A DNA stretch of 7,084 bases from Planctomycetia bacterium (GCA_005776545.1 SXOY01000233.1:1-7084); one strand, 5' to 3'; positions 1-6,528 are shown, counted from the stretch's first letter. Program-made: numbers and translations. The notes: generated from the letters alone by a model not told the origin.

Positions 1-624
1 CAATTCCTGAACACTGCCGCGATTTTCTCGCTGGTGGGTGGTGTGGCATATCTGGGCTTCAGTGCCGCCAAAAACCGCATCGCCGCGGAGATCTACGAGC
101 AAAAACTGGGCACAATGGCGGCGGACTACAGCCAGGTCCGAAGCATGTACAACCAGGCAGTGAGTAAGACCGCAGTGACCGAACTTGTCGCGGCGGGTAC
201 GAAACTCTCGGTGCGCGTGCGAACGGTCGCGGGCCTGGTGAAAGAGATCGAAACGCCGTTTGACCCGAGCCAGGAGATATATGTAGATTACGTGGTGCTG
301 GATGGAAGGTTGTGGATTCGTCGCGTCTTTGATTCCAAGACGCCGCCAGATAAGGGACTGGTGATTGACTCGGCCATGGCCAATGTGGATTGGAAAGACC
401 AGCCTGAACCGGCGGTGGGCAAAGCGGTATATAGAAGTCTGAGCGATGGCCGCTGGGTGGTGACCGTGACCGGCGAAGGCGCATTGGGACTCGTAAAGGC
501 CGAAGGATCACCGGAACTTGTGGTCGGCCCACAGGTTCAGGAGCACAAAACGATCCAGGAAGACGCCGCCAGAGAAGCGGGGGCAGTGACGCCGGGCGAT
601 GTCTGGCGCTGGATTCGCAAATAG
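1..624 (+). CDS. Membrane-anchored hypothetical protein (5' end missing)
   Basis: The frame is open from the first base, so the gene begins upstream; 207 C-terminal residues are visible, ending in TAG. I do not recognise a family. The visible protein starts in a hydrophobic stretch (about codons 2-23, small and aliphatic residues such as AIFSLVGGVAYLGF) that looks like a single membrane helix. A charged helical segment follows (KNRIAAEIYEQKL and onward to about codon 55). The rest, about codons 60-165, has alternating hydrophobic positions typical of beta-strands, with a basic patch (SVRVRTVAGLVKE) and WIRRVFD. This suggests an extracytoplasmic soluble domain behind a membrane anchor, though topology cannot be settled without the N-terminus. 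The end is short and polar, finishing with WRWIRK. It lies 79 bases upstream of the glycyl-tRNA synthetase start and may be an independent unit. A GTG at 34 could be called as a start, but it falls inside the hydrophobic segment and the frame continues upstream, so truncation at the window edge is the better reading. Confidence 0.75.
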   Translation, partial: QFLNTAAIFSLVGGVAYLGFSAAKNRIAAEIYEQKLGTMAADYSQVRSMYNQAVSKTAVTELVAAGTKLSVRVRTVAGLVKEIETPFDPSQEIYVDYVVLDGRLWIRRVFDSKTPPDKGLVIDSAMANVDWKDQPEPAVGKAVYRSLSDGRWVVTVTGEGALGLVKAEGSPELVVGPQVQEHKTIQEDAAREAGAVTPGDVWRWIRK

Positions 625-688
625 ACTCGTAAGCAGGTCAATCCGGGTTTTGTCCCAAAGCGATCCTACCCTTGGTCCCGTTCTTGCC

Positions 689-694
689 AGGAGG
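689..694 (+). promoter_or_regulatory. Strong Shine-Dalgarno for glyQS
   Basis: AGGAGG lies nine bases before the ATG at 704. It decides the start of the synthetase gene. The reading frame itself extends back to a GTG at 599, inside the preceding gene, but that longer form has no comparable ribosome site. It would also add 35 residues unlike any GlyRS N-terminus. Confidence 0.85.
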
Positions 695-703
695 ATTGTT
701 TCT

Positions 704-2254
704 ATGTCTACTGCCGCCCCAAAATCGATGGATGCCATTATGTCGCTGTGCAAGCGGCGTGGTTTTGTGTACCAAGCCAGCGAAATCTACGGAGGCATCA
801 ACGGCTTCTGGGACTATGGCCCGCTGGGCGCACAACTCAAAAAGAACTTGCGGGAGGCTTGGTGGCAGGACATGATCATGAATCCCGCTTGGGGCCAAAA
901 GGGTCCAAACGGCCAGCGAGTGAAGTGCGTGCCGGTAGAGACGTGCATCATTCAGCATCCCAAAGTCTGGGAAGCGAGCGGACACGTTGGCGGATTCAAT
1001 GATCCGATGGTCGATTGCAAGGAAACCAAAGGTCGCTATCGCTACGACCACGTGATGGTGTATGTTCCGGAAGCGGGCGAAGCTGGAGACAAGCCGATTT
1101 TTGCATATGTTGGCGATCAGCCCAGCGAAAGCAAGCAGAAGAAAAAAGCCGAAAAGACTTTCGGAGCAATCAAGAGTGTGCCGCTTTCGACCATTCCGCA
1201 GCCGTGGGCGCGTGTCATGGGACCTGATGCTGAGAAGCCGGGCTCATTGACCGAGCCTCGCATGTTTAATCTAATGTTTGACACGATCACAGGTGCAATT
1301 CGCGATGAGTCAAACAAAGTGTACTTGCGTCCTGAAACGGCGCAAGGAATTTTCGTCCAGTTCAAGAACGTCGTTGACACCACTCGCGTCAGAGTCCCTT
1401 TCGGAATCGGCAACACCGGTAAGAGCTTCCGCAACGAAGTCACTCCCCGCAACTTCACGTTCCGCTCGCGAGAGTTTGAACAAGCCGAGCTTGAGTTCTT
1501 CTGTCATCCTGATGAAAGTGTGGCCTGGTACAAGTTCTGGCGTGATTTCCGTATGGATTGGTGGAAGTCGATCGGGCTTGCTGGCGAAAACCTCATTTTG
1601 CGCGAGCACGAGAAGGATGAACTTTCGCACTATTCGCAGGGCACCAGCGATGTTGAATATCGCTTCCCCTTCACTTCGCCCGGTTTCGGCGAGCTTGAGG
1701 GCATCGCCCATCGCGGCAACTACGACCTCACGCAGCACCAAAAAGTCAGTGGTGCCAAGCTCGAGTACAACGACACCGATCGCGGCGAGATTCTGCCAAA
1801 TGGCGGGCGTCGTGGCGAGCGCTATCTGCCGCATTGCATTGAGCCAGCGGCGGGGCTTGATCGCGGCGTTCTCGCACTTCTCTGCGAAGGCTACACCAAA
1901 GATGAATCACGGCCAAGTCCGGAATTCATGAAGCTCCATCCGCGACTTGCTCCAATCAAGGCAGCAATCTTCCCGCTTGTCGCCAAGGACGGAATGCCGG
2001 AAATCGCTGAGACGCTGCACGCGGAATTGAACGCGAAGTTCTGGCGTCTGGGCGCTGTCGAAATGGATGAGAAACAGTCCATCGGCAAACGCTACGCCCG
2101 CATGGATGAAGCTGGCTGCCCGTGGTGTTTCACAGTCGATGGCGAAACGGCCAAAGACCAGACGGTGACCGCGCGCAATCGTGATACCGGGCAACAGACG
2201 CGTATCAATATCAGCAAGGTGAGCGAGTTTGTGGCCAATTCGATTGGCGGATGA
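704..2254 (+). CDS. glyQS: Glycine--tRNA ligase, single-chain alpha2 type
   Basis: This cytoplasmic class II aminoacyl-tRNA synthetase charges tRNA-Gly with glycine using ATP. It is 516 residues, close to the T. thermophilus alpha2 enzyme and unlike the alpha2beta2 type of E. coli. The N-terminal signature MSLCKRRGFVYQASEIYGG (from about residue 13) leads to DYGPLG. LRPETAQGIF is at about 208-217, and class II motif 2 (FRNEVTPRNFTFRSREFEQAE) starts at 242. Motif 3 (EPAAGLDRGVLALL) starts at 380, with the conserved Arg at 387. The anticodon-binding domain runs from about 405 to the end and keeps RYARMDE and TVTARNRDT. Residues 117-186, between RYRYDH and MFNLMF, form a Lys-rich divergent segment without the CxxC zinc site that many bacterial enzymes carry there. 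A CPWC motif at 472-475 replaces the usual T-P-F-C/A of the anticodon domain. Start chosen by AGGAGG at 689-694. The alpha/beta hydrolase gene follows after 16 bases. Confidence 0.97.
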   Translation: MSTAAPKSMDAIMSLCKRRGFVYQASEIYGGINGFWDYGPLGAQLKKNLREAWWQDMIMNPAWGQKGPNGQRVKCVPVETCIIQHPKVWEASGHVGGFNDPMVDCKETKGRYRYDHVMVYVPEAGEAGDKPIFAYVGDQPSESKQKKKAEKTFGAIKSVPLSTIPQPWARVMGPDAEKPGSLTEPRMFNLMFDTITGAIRDESNKVYLRPETAQGIFVQFKNVVDTTRVRVPFGIGNTGKSFRNEVTPRNFTFRSREFEQAELEFFCHPDESVAWYKFWRDFRMDWWKSIGLAGENLILREHEKDELSHYSQGTSDVEYRFPFTSPGFGELEGIAHRGNYDLTQHQKVSGAKLEYNDTDRGEILPNGGRRGERYLPHCIEPAAGLDRGVLALLCEGYTKDESRPSPEFMKLHPRLAPIKAAIFPLVAKDGMPEIAETLHAELNAKFWRLGAVEMDEKQSIGKRYARMDEAGCPWCFTVDGETAKDQTVTARNRDTGQQTRINISKVSEFVANSIGG

Positions 2255-2270
2255 TGTGAGATAAGTTGCG

Positions 2271-2957
2271 ATGGCGGACCAACCGATCGTTTTTCTTCCA
2301 GGCTTAGGGGCCGATGAACGGCTGTTTGTGTCTCAGCGTTCGCGGTTTCCCTCGCTGGTTGTGCCGCGTTGGATCGAGCCGCGCCAAAGCGAGAAACTGC
2401 ACGATTACGCCGCACGAATGGCCGCGACTATTGAGCCACGCGACAACATGATTCTCGGCGGCGTTTCCATGGGCGGCATGGTTGCTCAAGAGATCGCACA
2501 CATCCTCAAGCCTCGCGCGTTGGTGCTGATCGCAACCTGTCAGCAACCAGCGGAACTGGCATCCTGGATACGTCCGTTTGTCGCGATGGAGCGGTTCACT
2601 CCATCGTTTCTGGTTGACAACATGAAGAAGTTCGCCGAGTACGGAATGCCCACCATGGGTGTCTATGAGGCCGCACACAAAGCGGTATTGCTGGAAATTG
2701 CACGCGATGTTCCCATCAGTTTCGCACGCTGGGCTGCCGGTGCGATCCTCGAGTGGCGTGGTGCGCCCGCCGCGACGTGTCCAGTCCTGCGAATTCATGG
2801 GCGCAGAGACCTGATGATCAGGTGTCCCAGGATTTCAACTCCATCTCCGTCCGCTCCCCAATGTGTGCGGATTGCTGGCGCTGGCCACCTGCTAAATCTC
2901 ACCCACGCAGATGCGGTGAATGATTCGATCGCTTCGTGGATAGCGAAATTTCAATAG
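2271..2957 (+). CDS. Alpha/beta hydrolase, substrate unknown
   Basis: This is a 228-residue cytoplasmic alpha/beta-hydrolase-fold protein with no signal peptide. The first strand and oxyanion loop are IVFLPGLGADERLF (6-19). The nucleophile elbow GVSMGG places the catalytic Ser at 66, after a hydrophobic strand (MILGG). A later strand VLRIHGRRD gives the acid Asp180, and GAGHLL gives His206, so the Ser-Asp-His triad is complete and the enzyme should be active. The cap region between about 95 and 160 is short and helical. The family includes esterases, lactonases and C-C hydrolases, and nothing in the sequence fixes the substrate. The gene begins 16 bases after the synthetase stop with only a weak ribosome site (GTGAG, ten bases before ATG), which suggests translation from a shared transcript with glyQS. 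A physiological link to glycine charging is not implied by the sequence. The region around the catalytic Asp codon contains a 15-base near-palindrome. Confidence 0.88.
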   Translation: MADQPIVFLPGLGADERLFVSQRSRFPSLVVPRWIEPRQSEKLHDYAARMAATIEPRDNMILGGVSMGGMVAQEIAHILKPRALVLIATCQQPAELASWIRPFVAMERFTPSFLVDNMKKFAEYGMPTMGVYEAAHKAVLLEIARDVPISFARWAAGAILEWRGAPAATCPVLRIHGRRDLMIRCPRISTPSPSAPQCVRIAGAGHLLNLTHADAVNDSIASWIAKFQ

Positions 2958-2996
2958 GTGTCTATTCCCCACATGATTTGGGGATGATCCAGACAT
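2958..2996 (+). terminator. Composite stem-loop after the hydrolase gene (possible terminator, no T-tract)
   Basis: Two nested inverted repeats start right after the TAG. The outer arms are TGTCT (2959-2963) and AGACA (2991-2995), extended by a possible G-T wobble at 2958/2996. The inner arms are TCCCCA (2966-2971) and TGGGGA (2979-2984) around a seven-base loop. The two stems are separated by internal bulges of 2 and 6 bases. An alternative small hairpin, AATAG/CTATT (2953-2957 and 2962-2966), would overlap the stop codon and exclude the longer fold. No run of T follows, so this is not a classical intrinsic terminator. A 3'-end stabiliser or factor-dependent termination site is equally possible. 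Its position between two likely transcription units is the main support. Confidence 0.4.
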
Positions 2997-3046
2997 GACT
3001 TGTGGAAACTTCGTCTACCGATCGAATCGAAAGTGCGAAAATAGGA

Positions 3047-3076
3047 TTGCAGTGATAATCCCGAATCTGCTATAGT
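3047..3076 (+). promoter_or_regulatory. Candidate sigma70-type promoter for folC
   Basis: TTGCAG (3047-3052) and TATAGT (3071-3076) are separated by 18 bases and match the -35 and -10 consensus at four and five of six positions, respectively. Transcription would start about 3082-3084, right at or just before the ATG at 3086. That would make the folC message almost leaderless, which fits the lack of a usable ribosome site there (GGAAAG ends only two bases before ATG). A TGATAAT at 3053-3059 could be an alternative -10 but has no good -35. Called by eye only. Confidence 0.4.
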
Positions 3077-3085
3077 TGGAAAGCC

Positions 3086-4525
3086 ATGCGTGAACTGCCG
3101 CGATCAAAGTCAAAGCTGGGGACTGTGTTACCTGTAAAGGCAGATGCTCCCATTGAGGTTGATCCGTTCGGCGCATCATTTTCATTTGCCGATGCGTTGC
3201 GGTTTTTAGATGCGCGTGTGAACTTTGAACGAGTTCGCCACGACAAACTCCCGCCGCAAGTCTTCAAACTCGATCGCATGCAGGCACTGATGAAGGCACT
3301 GGGAAACCCCGAGGGTTCGCTCGACTGCGTCCACGTCGCGGGAACCAAAGGCAAAGGCTCAACGGTCGAGATGATCGCCGCATCTCTGGCCGGGTGCGGA
3401 CATGCGATTGGTGTGTATCTCAGTCCGCATGTGGTGAATGTGCGTGAGCGCATCCGCGTCGGCAACGAGATGATCTCCGAAGCTGCGTTTGCGCGGCTGG
3501 TGACGAGAATCTGGAAAAGTGCACAGTCGATTATTCCTGAGCACGGCGAGCCAACGTATTTTGAAATCCTGACAGCGATGGCGTTCTGTCACTTTGCCGA
3601 CGAAGCGGTTGACTTGGCCGTCATCGAAGTCGGGCTGGGTGGGCGGCTTGATGCAACCAATGTCCTCAAACCGCTTGTCAGCGTTATCACCGCAATCCAA
3701 ATGGAGCACGCCGACATTCTCGGTGATACGCTCGCCAAGATTGCTCGCGAAAAGGCAGGCATTCTTAAGCCTGGCGTTCCAGCAGTTACGATCCCACAGA
3801 CTCCAGAAGTGCTGGATGCTCTGCGTGCGGCGGCAACCGAAGCCGGAACCACGCTTCAAGTCGTCGGCGAGACCCTTGATTTTTCCTATCGACTCGACAG
3901 CACTCCAGAACTCGGTCCACACGCACGCGTGTTGTTGTTAACTGCCAATTCAACTTTCGAACATTTCGCCGTGCCGCTGAAAGGCGAGCATCAGGCGTTG
4001 AACTGTGGCCTCGCGCTTGCGGCGATTGATGTGTTGCGTCAAAAAGGCATTGAGGCGCCGGAAATCAAAGTCGCCGCCGGATTGGCCAAAACTGTCAACA
4101 ACGCCCGGTTTGAACAAATTTCAGATCGACCTCGGATCATAGTTGATGGAGCACACACGCCCGAGTCAATCGAAGGCGTGATTCGGTCCATCACGATTCA
4201 CCTGCGAGTCGATTCCACAATTATCGTGTTTGGGTGTGCCGCCGACAAAGATGTAGTGGGCATGTTGCGGCAACTGGCGCGGGGCGCCGACAAAGTGATT
4301 TTCACCAAAGCCGGTTTGAGCGCGAGAGCCGCCGAACCGCGGGATCTTGCACGAAAATTCGAGTCTATCAGCGGGCATATGGCACAGACCGCCCCAAGCG
4401 TCAAAGATGCGATCGATATGGCGCGACGTGCCGCATCTCGCGAAGATCTGATTCTGGTGACTGGCTCCTTCGTTGTCGCAGGCGAAGCCAAAAAACTTGC
4501 TTCTCAAGGCGTTTGGCGGCAATGA
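3086..4525 (+). CDS. folC: Bifunctional folylpolyglutamate synthase / dihydrofolate synthase
   Basis: This cytoplasmic Mur-ligase-family enzyme uses ATP to join glutamate to dihydropteroate and to extend the folate polyglutamate tail. The N-terminal helix SFADALRFLDARVNFE (about 33-48) is typical of FolC. The P-loop GTKGKGST is at 86-93, YLSPHVVNVRERI starts near 111, and the family signature E-V-G-L-G-G-R-L-D-A-T-N starts at 181. MEHADILG carries the conserved His at 208. REKAGIL carries Lys223, equivalent to the carbamylated lysine of the family. The C-terminal domain begins around 330 with VDGAHTPES (His357) and ends near VTGSF (458-462). At 479 residues it is longer than the usual 420-440, mostly through an N-terminal extension of about 30 residues. 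The start is uncertain: ATG 3086 has no well-spaced Shine-Dalgarno, and GTG 3125 in the same frame, preceded by GGGG, would give a shorter and more usual N-terminus. DGAHTP differs from the common DGAHNP. The exported transglutaminase-like gene follows after 16 bases, probably in the same operon. Confidence 0.95.
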   Translation: MRELPRSKSKLGTVLPVKADAPIEVDPFGASFSFADALRFLDARVNFERVRHDKLPPQVFKLDRMQALMKALGNPEGSLDCVHVAGTKGKGSTVEMIAASLAGCGHAIGVYLSPHVVNVRERIRVGNEMISEAAFARLVTRIWKSAQSIIPEHGEPTYFEILTAMAFCHFADEAVDLAVIEVGLGGRLDATNVLKPLVSVITAIQMEHADILGDTLAKIAREKAGILKPGVPAVTIPQTPEVLDALRAAATEAGTTLQVVGETLDFSYRLDSTPELGPHARVLLLTANSTFEHFAVPLKGEHQALNCGLALAAIDVLRQKGIEAPEIKVAAGLAKTVNNARFEQISDRPRIIVDGAHTPESIEGVIRSITIHLRVDSTIIVFGCAADKDVVGMLRQLARGADKVIFTKAGLSARAAEPRDLARKFESISGHMAQTAPSVKDAIDMARRAASREDLILVTGSFVVAGEAKKLASQGVWRQ

Positions 4526-4529
4526 ATCT

Positions 4530-4533
4530 GGAG
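4530..4533 (+). promoter_or_regulatory. Shine-Dalgarno for the transglutaminase-like gene
   Basis: GGAG sits eight bases before the ATG at 4542 and selects this start. The longer in-frame form from GTG 4473 would overlap folC by about 50 bases. It would bury the signal peptide behind 23 polar residues. Confidence 0.7.
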
Positions 4534-4541
4534 TGTCGCAG

Positions 4542-6422
4542 ATGAAGCGGACGCATCTGTTAGGAATCCTGGCCACCGCGACCTGCACCGGCGCTGCACT
4601 TTCTCAGGAATCCAGGACGACTGACACTCCTCCGATCACAGTTCCGAAGGCGCCCGCGAAACCAGTCAAGCCCGCAACACCTGACGATCTGCTTCTCGCA
4701 CAATTGTCTTCGCTGCAAGTGCGATTGAAAGACAACGGCAATTTTGAATTGGAGCGGCCGCGGTTGCAGCAACTTTGGCATTGGGTTCTTGCCTGGAAGC
4801 CGGTGGCAGAAGCCGATCTCTACCGCTCGATCTTTACAACACTTCGGTGCATGGAGTTCGCAGGAACGTGCGAAGGACCAACGCGGCAAGCGGGCTGGAA
4901 GCTGCTAAATACGCATCCGGATTTTGCTTCTGCGGCGGCGTTTGTGTGGCATCCCAAGAAAGACCAGATTCCGGAAGCTCTCGCGCTGGGATTGACCCTC
5001 GAAAAGAAACGGCCCAAAGACTTTGAGAAATTCGCAAATCTGGCGGCGGCCATGTGCGCAGTGCGAGATCGGCCGCTGGCAATGCAACTGAATGAAAATG
5101 TGGTTCAGGCTCCGCCCGCCACAGACCTCTTCGAGTTTTTCGTGGCAACAAACGGAGGCGGTGCCTGGCCAGTGAACTCCACGCCTCCGGAACTTCTGGT
5201 CTTTGTGGTCGATGCCGCGGCATCGGTCGATGAACTTGCCTGGGCGCAGTCGCGGTATTTCAAAGATGCAATGGTGGGCAATCGCTATCAGGAAATAAAT
5301 TACGACATCAATCACTTCACGATGGGAACACCAAAAAAAATCAGTGAGGAAGGCGCGTTCAATCTTCCCAATATCAAGCGGTGGGGCGGCGTATGTGTCG
5401 ACCAGGCATACTTCGCCAGCGAAGTCGGAAAGGCGATTGGAATTCCCTCCGTGTATGTGACCGCCGAAGGAACTGATGTCGGGCATGCCTGGGTGGGCTT
5501 CTTGCGTGCTCAGGGCGGACGAATTCTCTGGGATTTCTCCGCAGGCAGGCACGACGAATACAAGCGCATCCGCGGCGAAATCGTGAACCCCCAATTTGGC
5601 GGCGTCATGAGCGATGGCGAAATTGCAGTATTGACCGAAGCCCTGACCTTGAACGAATCTGTGCGAAGAAAGGCCGCAGCTCTTGCTGAGGGCGCCGTAG
5701 AAATGCGCGAGGCACGTCGCAGGAAAATAGAATGGCCGGTTGTGATCGCGGGTCTTGAACCGCCCAAAGGAAAGAAAGCTCGGACACTCACAGTAAGTTC
5801 AGAACTTGAATTGATCGAAGCGGCGGTGAAGTTGTACCCGTCATGTCCACAGGCCTGGGATGCGGTCTGCGATCTGGCTCGAGATGGCGACCTGGGTGAC
5901 AAGGAACGGGAGAGATGGGCGTCAAAAGTGACCGAGTTGTGCGGCCAGAAATTCCCGGACTTTTCGTCCAAGATCCTGGCGATCTTGGTGAAGAGCGTGA
6001 AGGATATCGAAGTACAAAGCAATCTCTGGGATTCAATGGCTCGCCAGTTCCAGACTCGCCCCGATCTGGCGGCAGATGCCCGGCTGGCTCAGGCCTCGCT
6101 CTGGGAAAAAGCAAAGAACCCTGATCGCGCGCTGCGAGCCTACAAGTCAATCATCGACAACCTGCTCAACGAAGGAGCCTTTGCATTTGTCGCCCTTGAG
6201 CGATGCGAAGACCTTTACAACAGAAATGGTGCCGCCCAGGAAGTGATTCCTATGTATAAGGCCGCATTCCGCAGAGTCCAGCGGCCGGGCCAGATGAATC
6301 GAGAATCAATGGCGAGCAGCGGCTGGTATCAGATCGGTTCCAGATACGCCCAGTTGCTTGAAGAAAACGAGCAGTTCAACGAAGCACAGAATGTGCGGAT
6401 GCAGATCAATATCAGGGAATAG
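4542..6422 (+). CDS. Exported transglutaminase-like protein with TPR-like C-terminus
   Basis: A 626-residue protein with a likely type I signal peptide: MKR, then a hydrophobic core to about residue 20, with cleavage probably after ALS (residue 21). Cys15 lacks a proper lipobox. A Pro/Lys-rich linker spans about 30-48, then a helical region of roughly 200 residues of unknown fold. The core at about 280-335 matches the transglutaminase-like (papain-type) superfamily. GGVCVDQAYFASEVGKAIGIPS carries the nucleophile Cys285, GHAWVGF carries His315, and LWDFSAGRHD carries Asp331, in the right order and spacing. The triad is intact, so the domain may act as a peptidase or amide-transfer enzyme on cell-envelope protein or peptide, but the substrate is unknown. 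From about 425 to the end the protein is alpha-helical with TPR-like units (for example 513-540 and 598-626), suited to protein binding. I know of no named family for this exact architecture. It probably shares a message with folC (16-base gap). Inside the gene lie an A8 run (5333-5340) and a 16-base palindrome (5210-5225). Confidence 0.85.
   Translation: MKRTHLLGILATATCTGAALSQESRTTDTPPITVPKAPAKPVKPATPDDLLLAQLSSLQVRLKDNGNFELERPRLQQLWHWVLAWKPVAEADLYRSIFTTLRCMEFAGTCEGPTRQAGWKLLNTHPDFASAAAFVWHPKKDQIPEALALGLTLEKKRPKDFEKFANLAAAMCAVRDRPLAMQLNENVVQAPPATDLFEFFVATNGGGAWPVNSTPPELLVFVVDAAASVDELAWAQSRYFKDAMVGNRYQEINYDINHFTMGTPKKISEEGAFNLPNIKRWGGVCVDQAYFASEVGKAIGIPSVYVTAEGTDVGHAWVGFLRAQGGRILWDFSAGRHDEYKRIRGEIVNPQFGGVMSDGEIAVLTEALTLNESVRRKAAALAEGAVEMREARRRKIEWPVVIAGLEPPKGKKARTLTVSSELELIEAAVKLYPSCPQAWDAVCDLARDGDLGDKERERWASKVTELCGQKFPDFSSKILAILVKSVKDIEVQSNLWDSMARQFQTRPDLAADARLAQASLWEKAKNPDRALRAYKSIIDNLLNEGAFAFVALERCEDLYNRNGAAQEVIPMYKAAFRRVQRPGQMNRESMASSGWYQIGSRYAQLLEENEQFNEAQNVRMQINIRE
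5210..5225. repeat. 16-bp perfect palindrome inside the transglutaminase-like gene
   Basis: CGATGCCGCGGCATCG reads the same on both strands. It is flanked by a direct repeat of GGTCGATG (5207-5214 and 5225-5232). It lies in codons for V-D-A-A-A-S-V-D and could be coincidental coding sequence, a protein-binding site, or an mRNA hairpin only if the centre opens as a loop. Confidence 0.6.
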
Positions 6423-6442
6423 ATGCTCAGAAGGCAAGGCAA

Positions 6443-6462
6443 CATCGACAAGAGTGTCGATG
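6443..6462. repeat. 8-bp inverted repeat (stem-loop) between transglutaminase-like gene and nuoE
   Basis: CATCGACA and TGTCGATG are perfect inverted arms around the four-base loop AGAG, starting 20 bases after the stop at 6422. The stem is clean, but no T-tract follows. It could be a 3'-end stabiliser, a factor-dependent terminator, or an operator. Confidence 0.55.
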
Positions 6463-6471
6463 CCACGCTGC

Positions 6472-6502
6472 GGGGAGTTAAAGACCTGTCCGGAATCTCC
6501 CC
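6472..6502. repeat. GGGGAG/CTCCCC inverted repeat in the nuoE leader
   Basis: GGGGAG (6472-6477) and CTCCCC (6497-6502) are perfect 6-bp complementary arms around a 19-base loop. The structure ends 26 bases before the nuoE ATG. With the hairpin just upstream it fills most of the intergenic gap. It may be a leader structure affecting nuoE expression, but the long loop makes it weak on its own. Confidence 0.35.
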
Positions 6503-6528
6503 CTGCTGGTGGCATACCCTTGCACCCT

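Noticed and set aside
59..532. 157-codon antisense frame opposite the first gene
   Set aside because: Its Pro/Arg/Ser-rich composition with no motif is consistent with a shadow of the + strand gene.
599..703. Longer GlyRS N-terminus from GTG 599
   Set aside because: The extra 35 residues resemble no GlyRS and overlap the upstream gene. AGGAGG at 689-694 supports ATG 704.
625..703. Search for a T-box or glycine riboswitch upstream of glyQS
   Set aside because: The 79-base gap is too short, has no T-box sequence or glycine aptamer features, and holds only the Shine-Dalgarno. GGG/CCC around TTTTGT near 649-656 is too short to call a stem.
1278..1931. 217-codon + strand frame inside glyQS
   Set aside because: It lies wholly inside a strongly conserved enzyme in another frame, and its low-complexity Ser/Ala/Arg composition is typical of a shadow frame.
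4473..4541. Longer start for the transglutaminase-like protein from GTG 4473
   Set aside because: It would overlap folC and bury the signal peptide. ATG 4542 has GGAG at the right distance.
4905..5594. 229-codon antisense frame opposite the transglutaminase-like gene
   Set aside because: It is the reverse-strand shadow of a gene with clear catalytic motifs. Its Cys/His-rich, irregular composition shows no domain.
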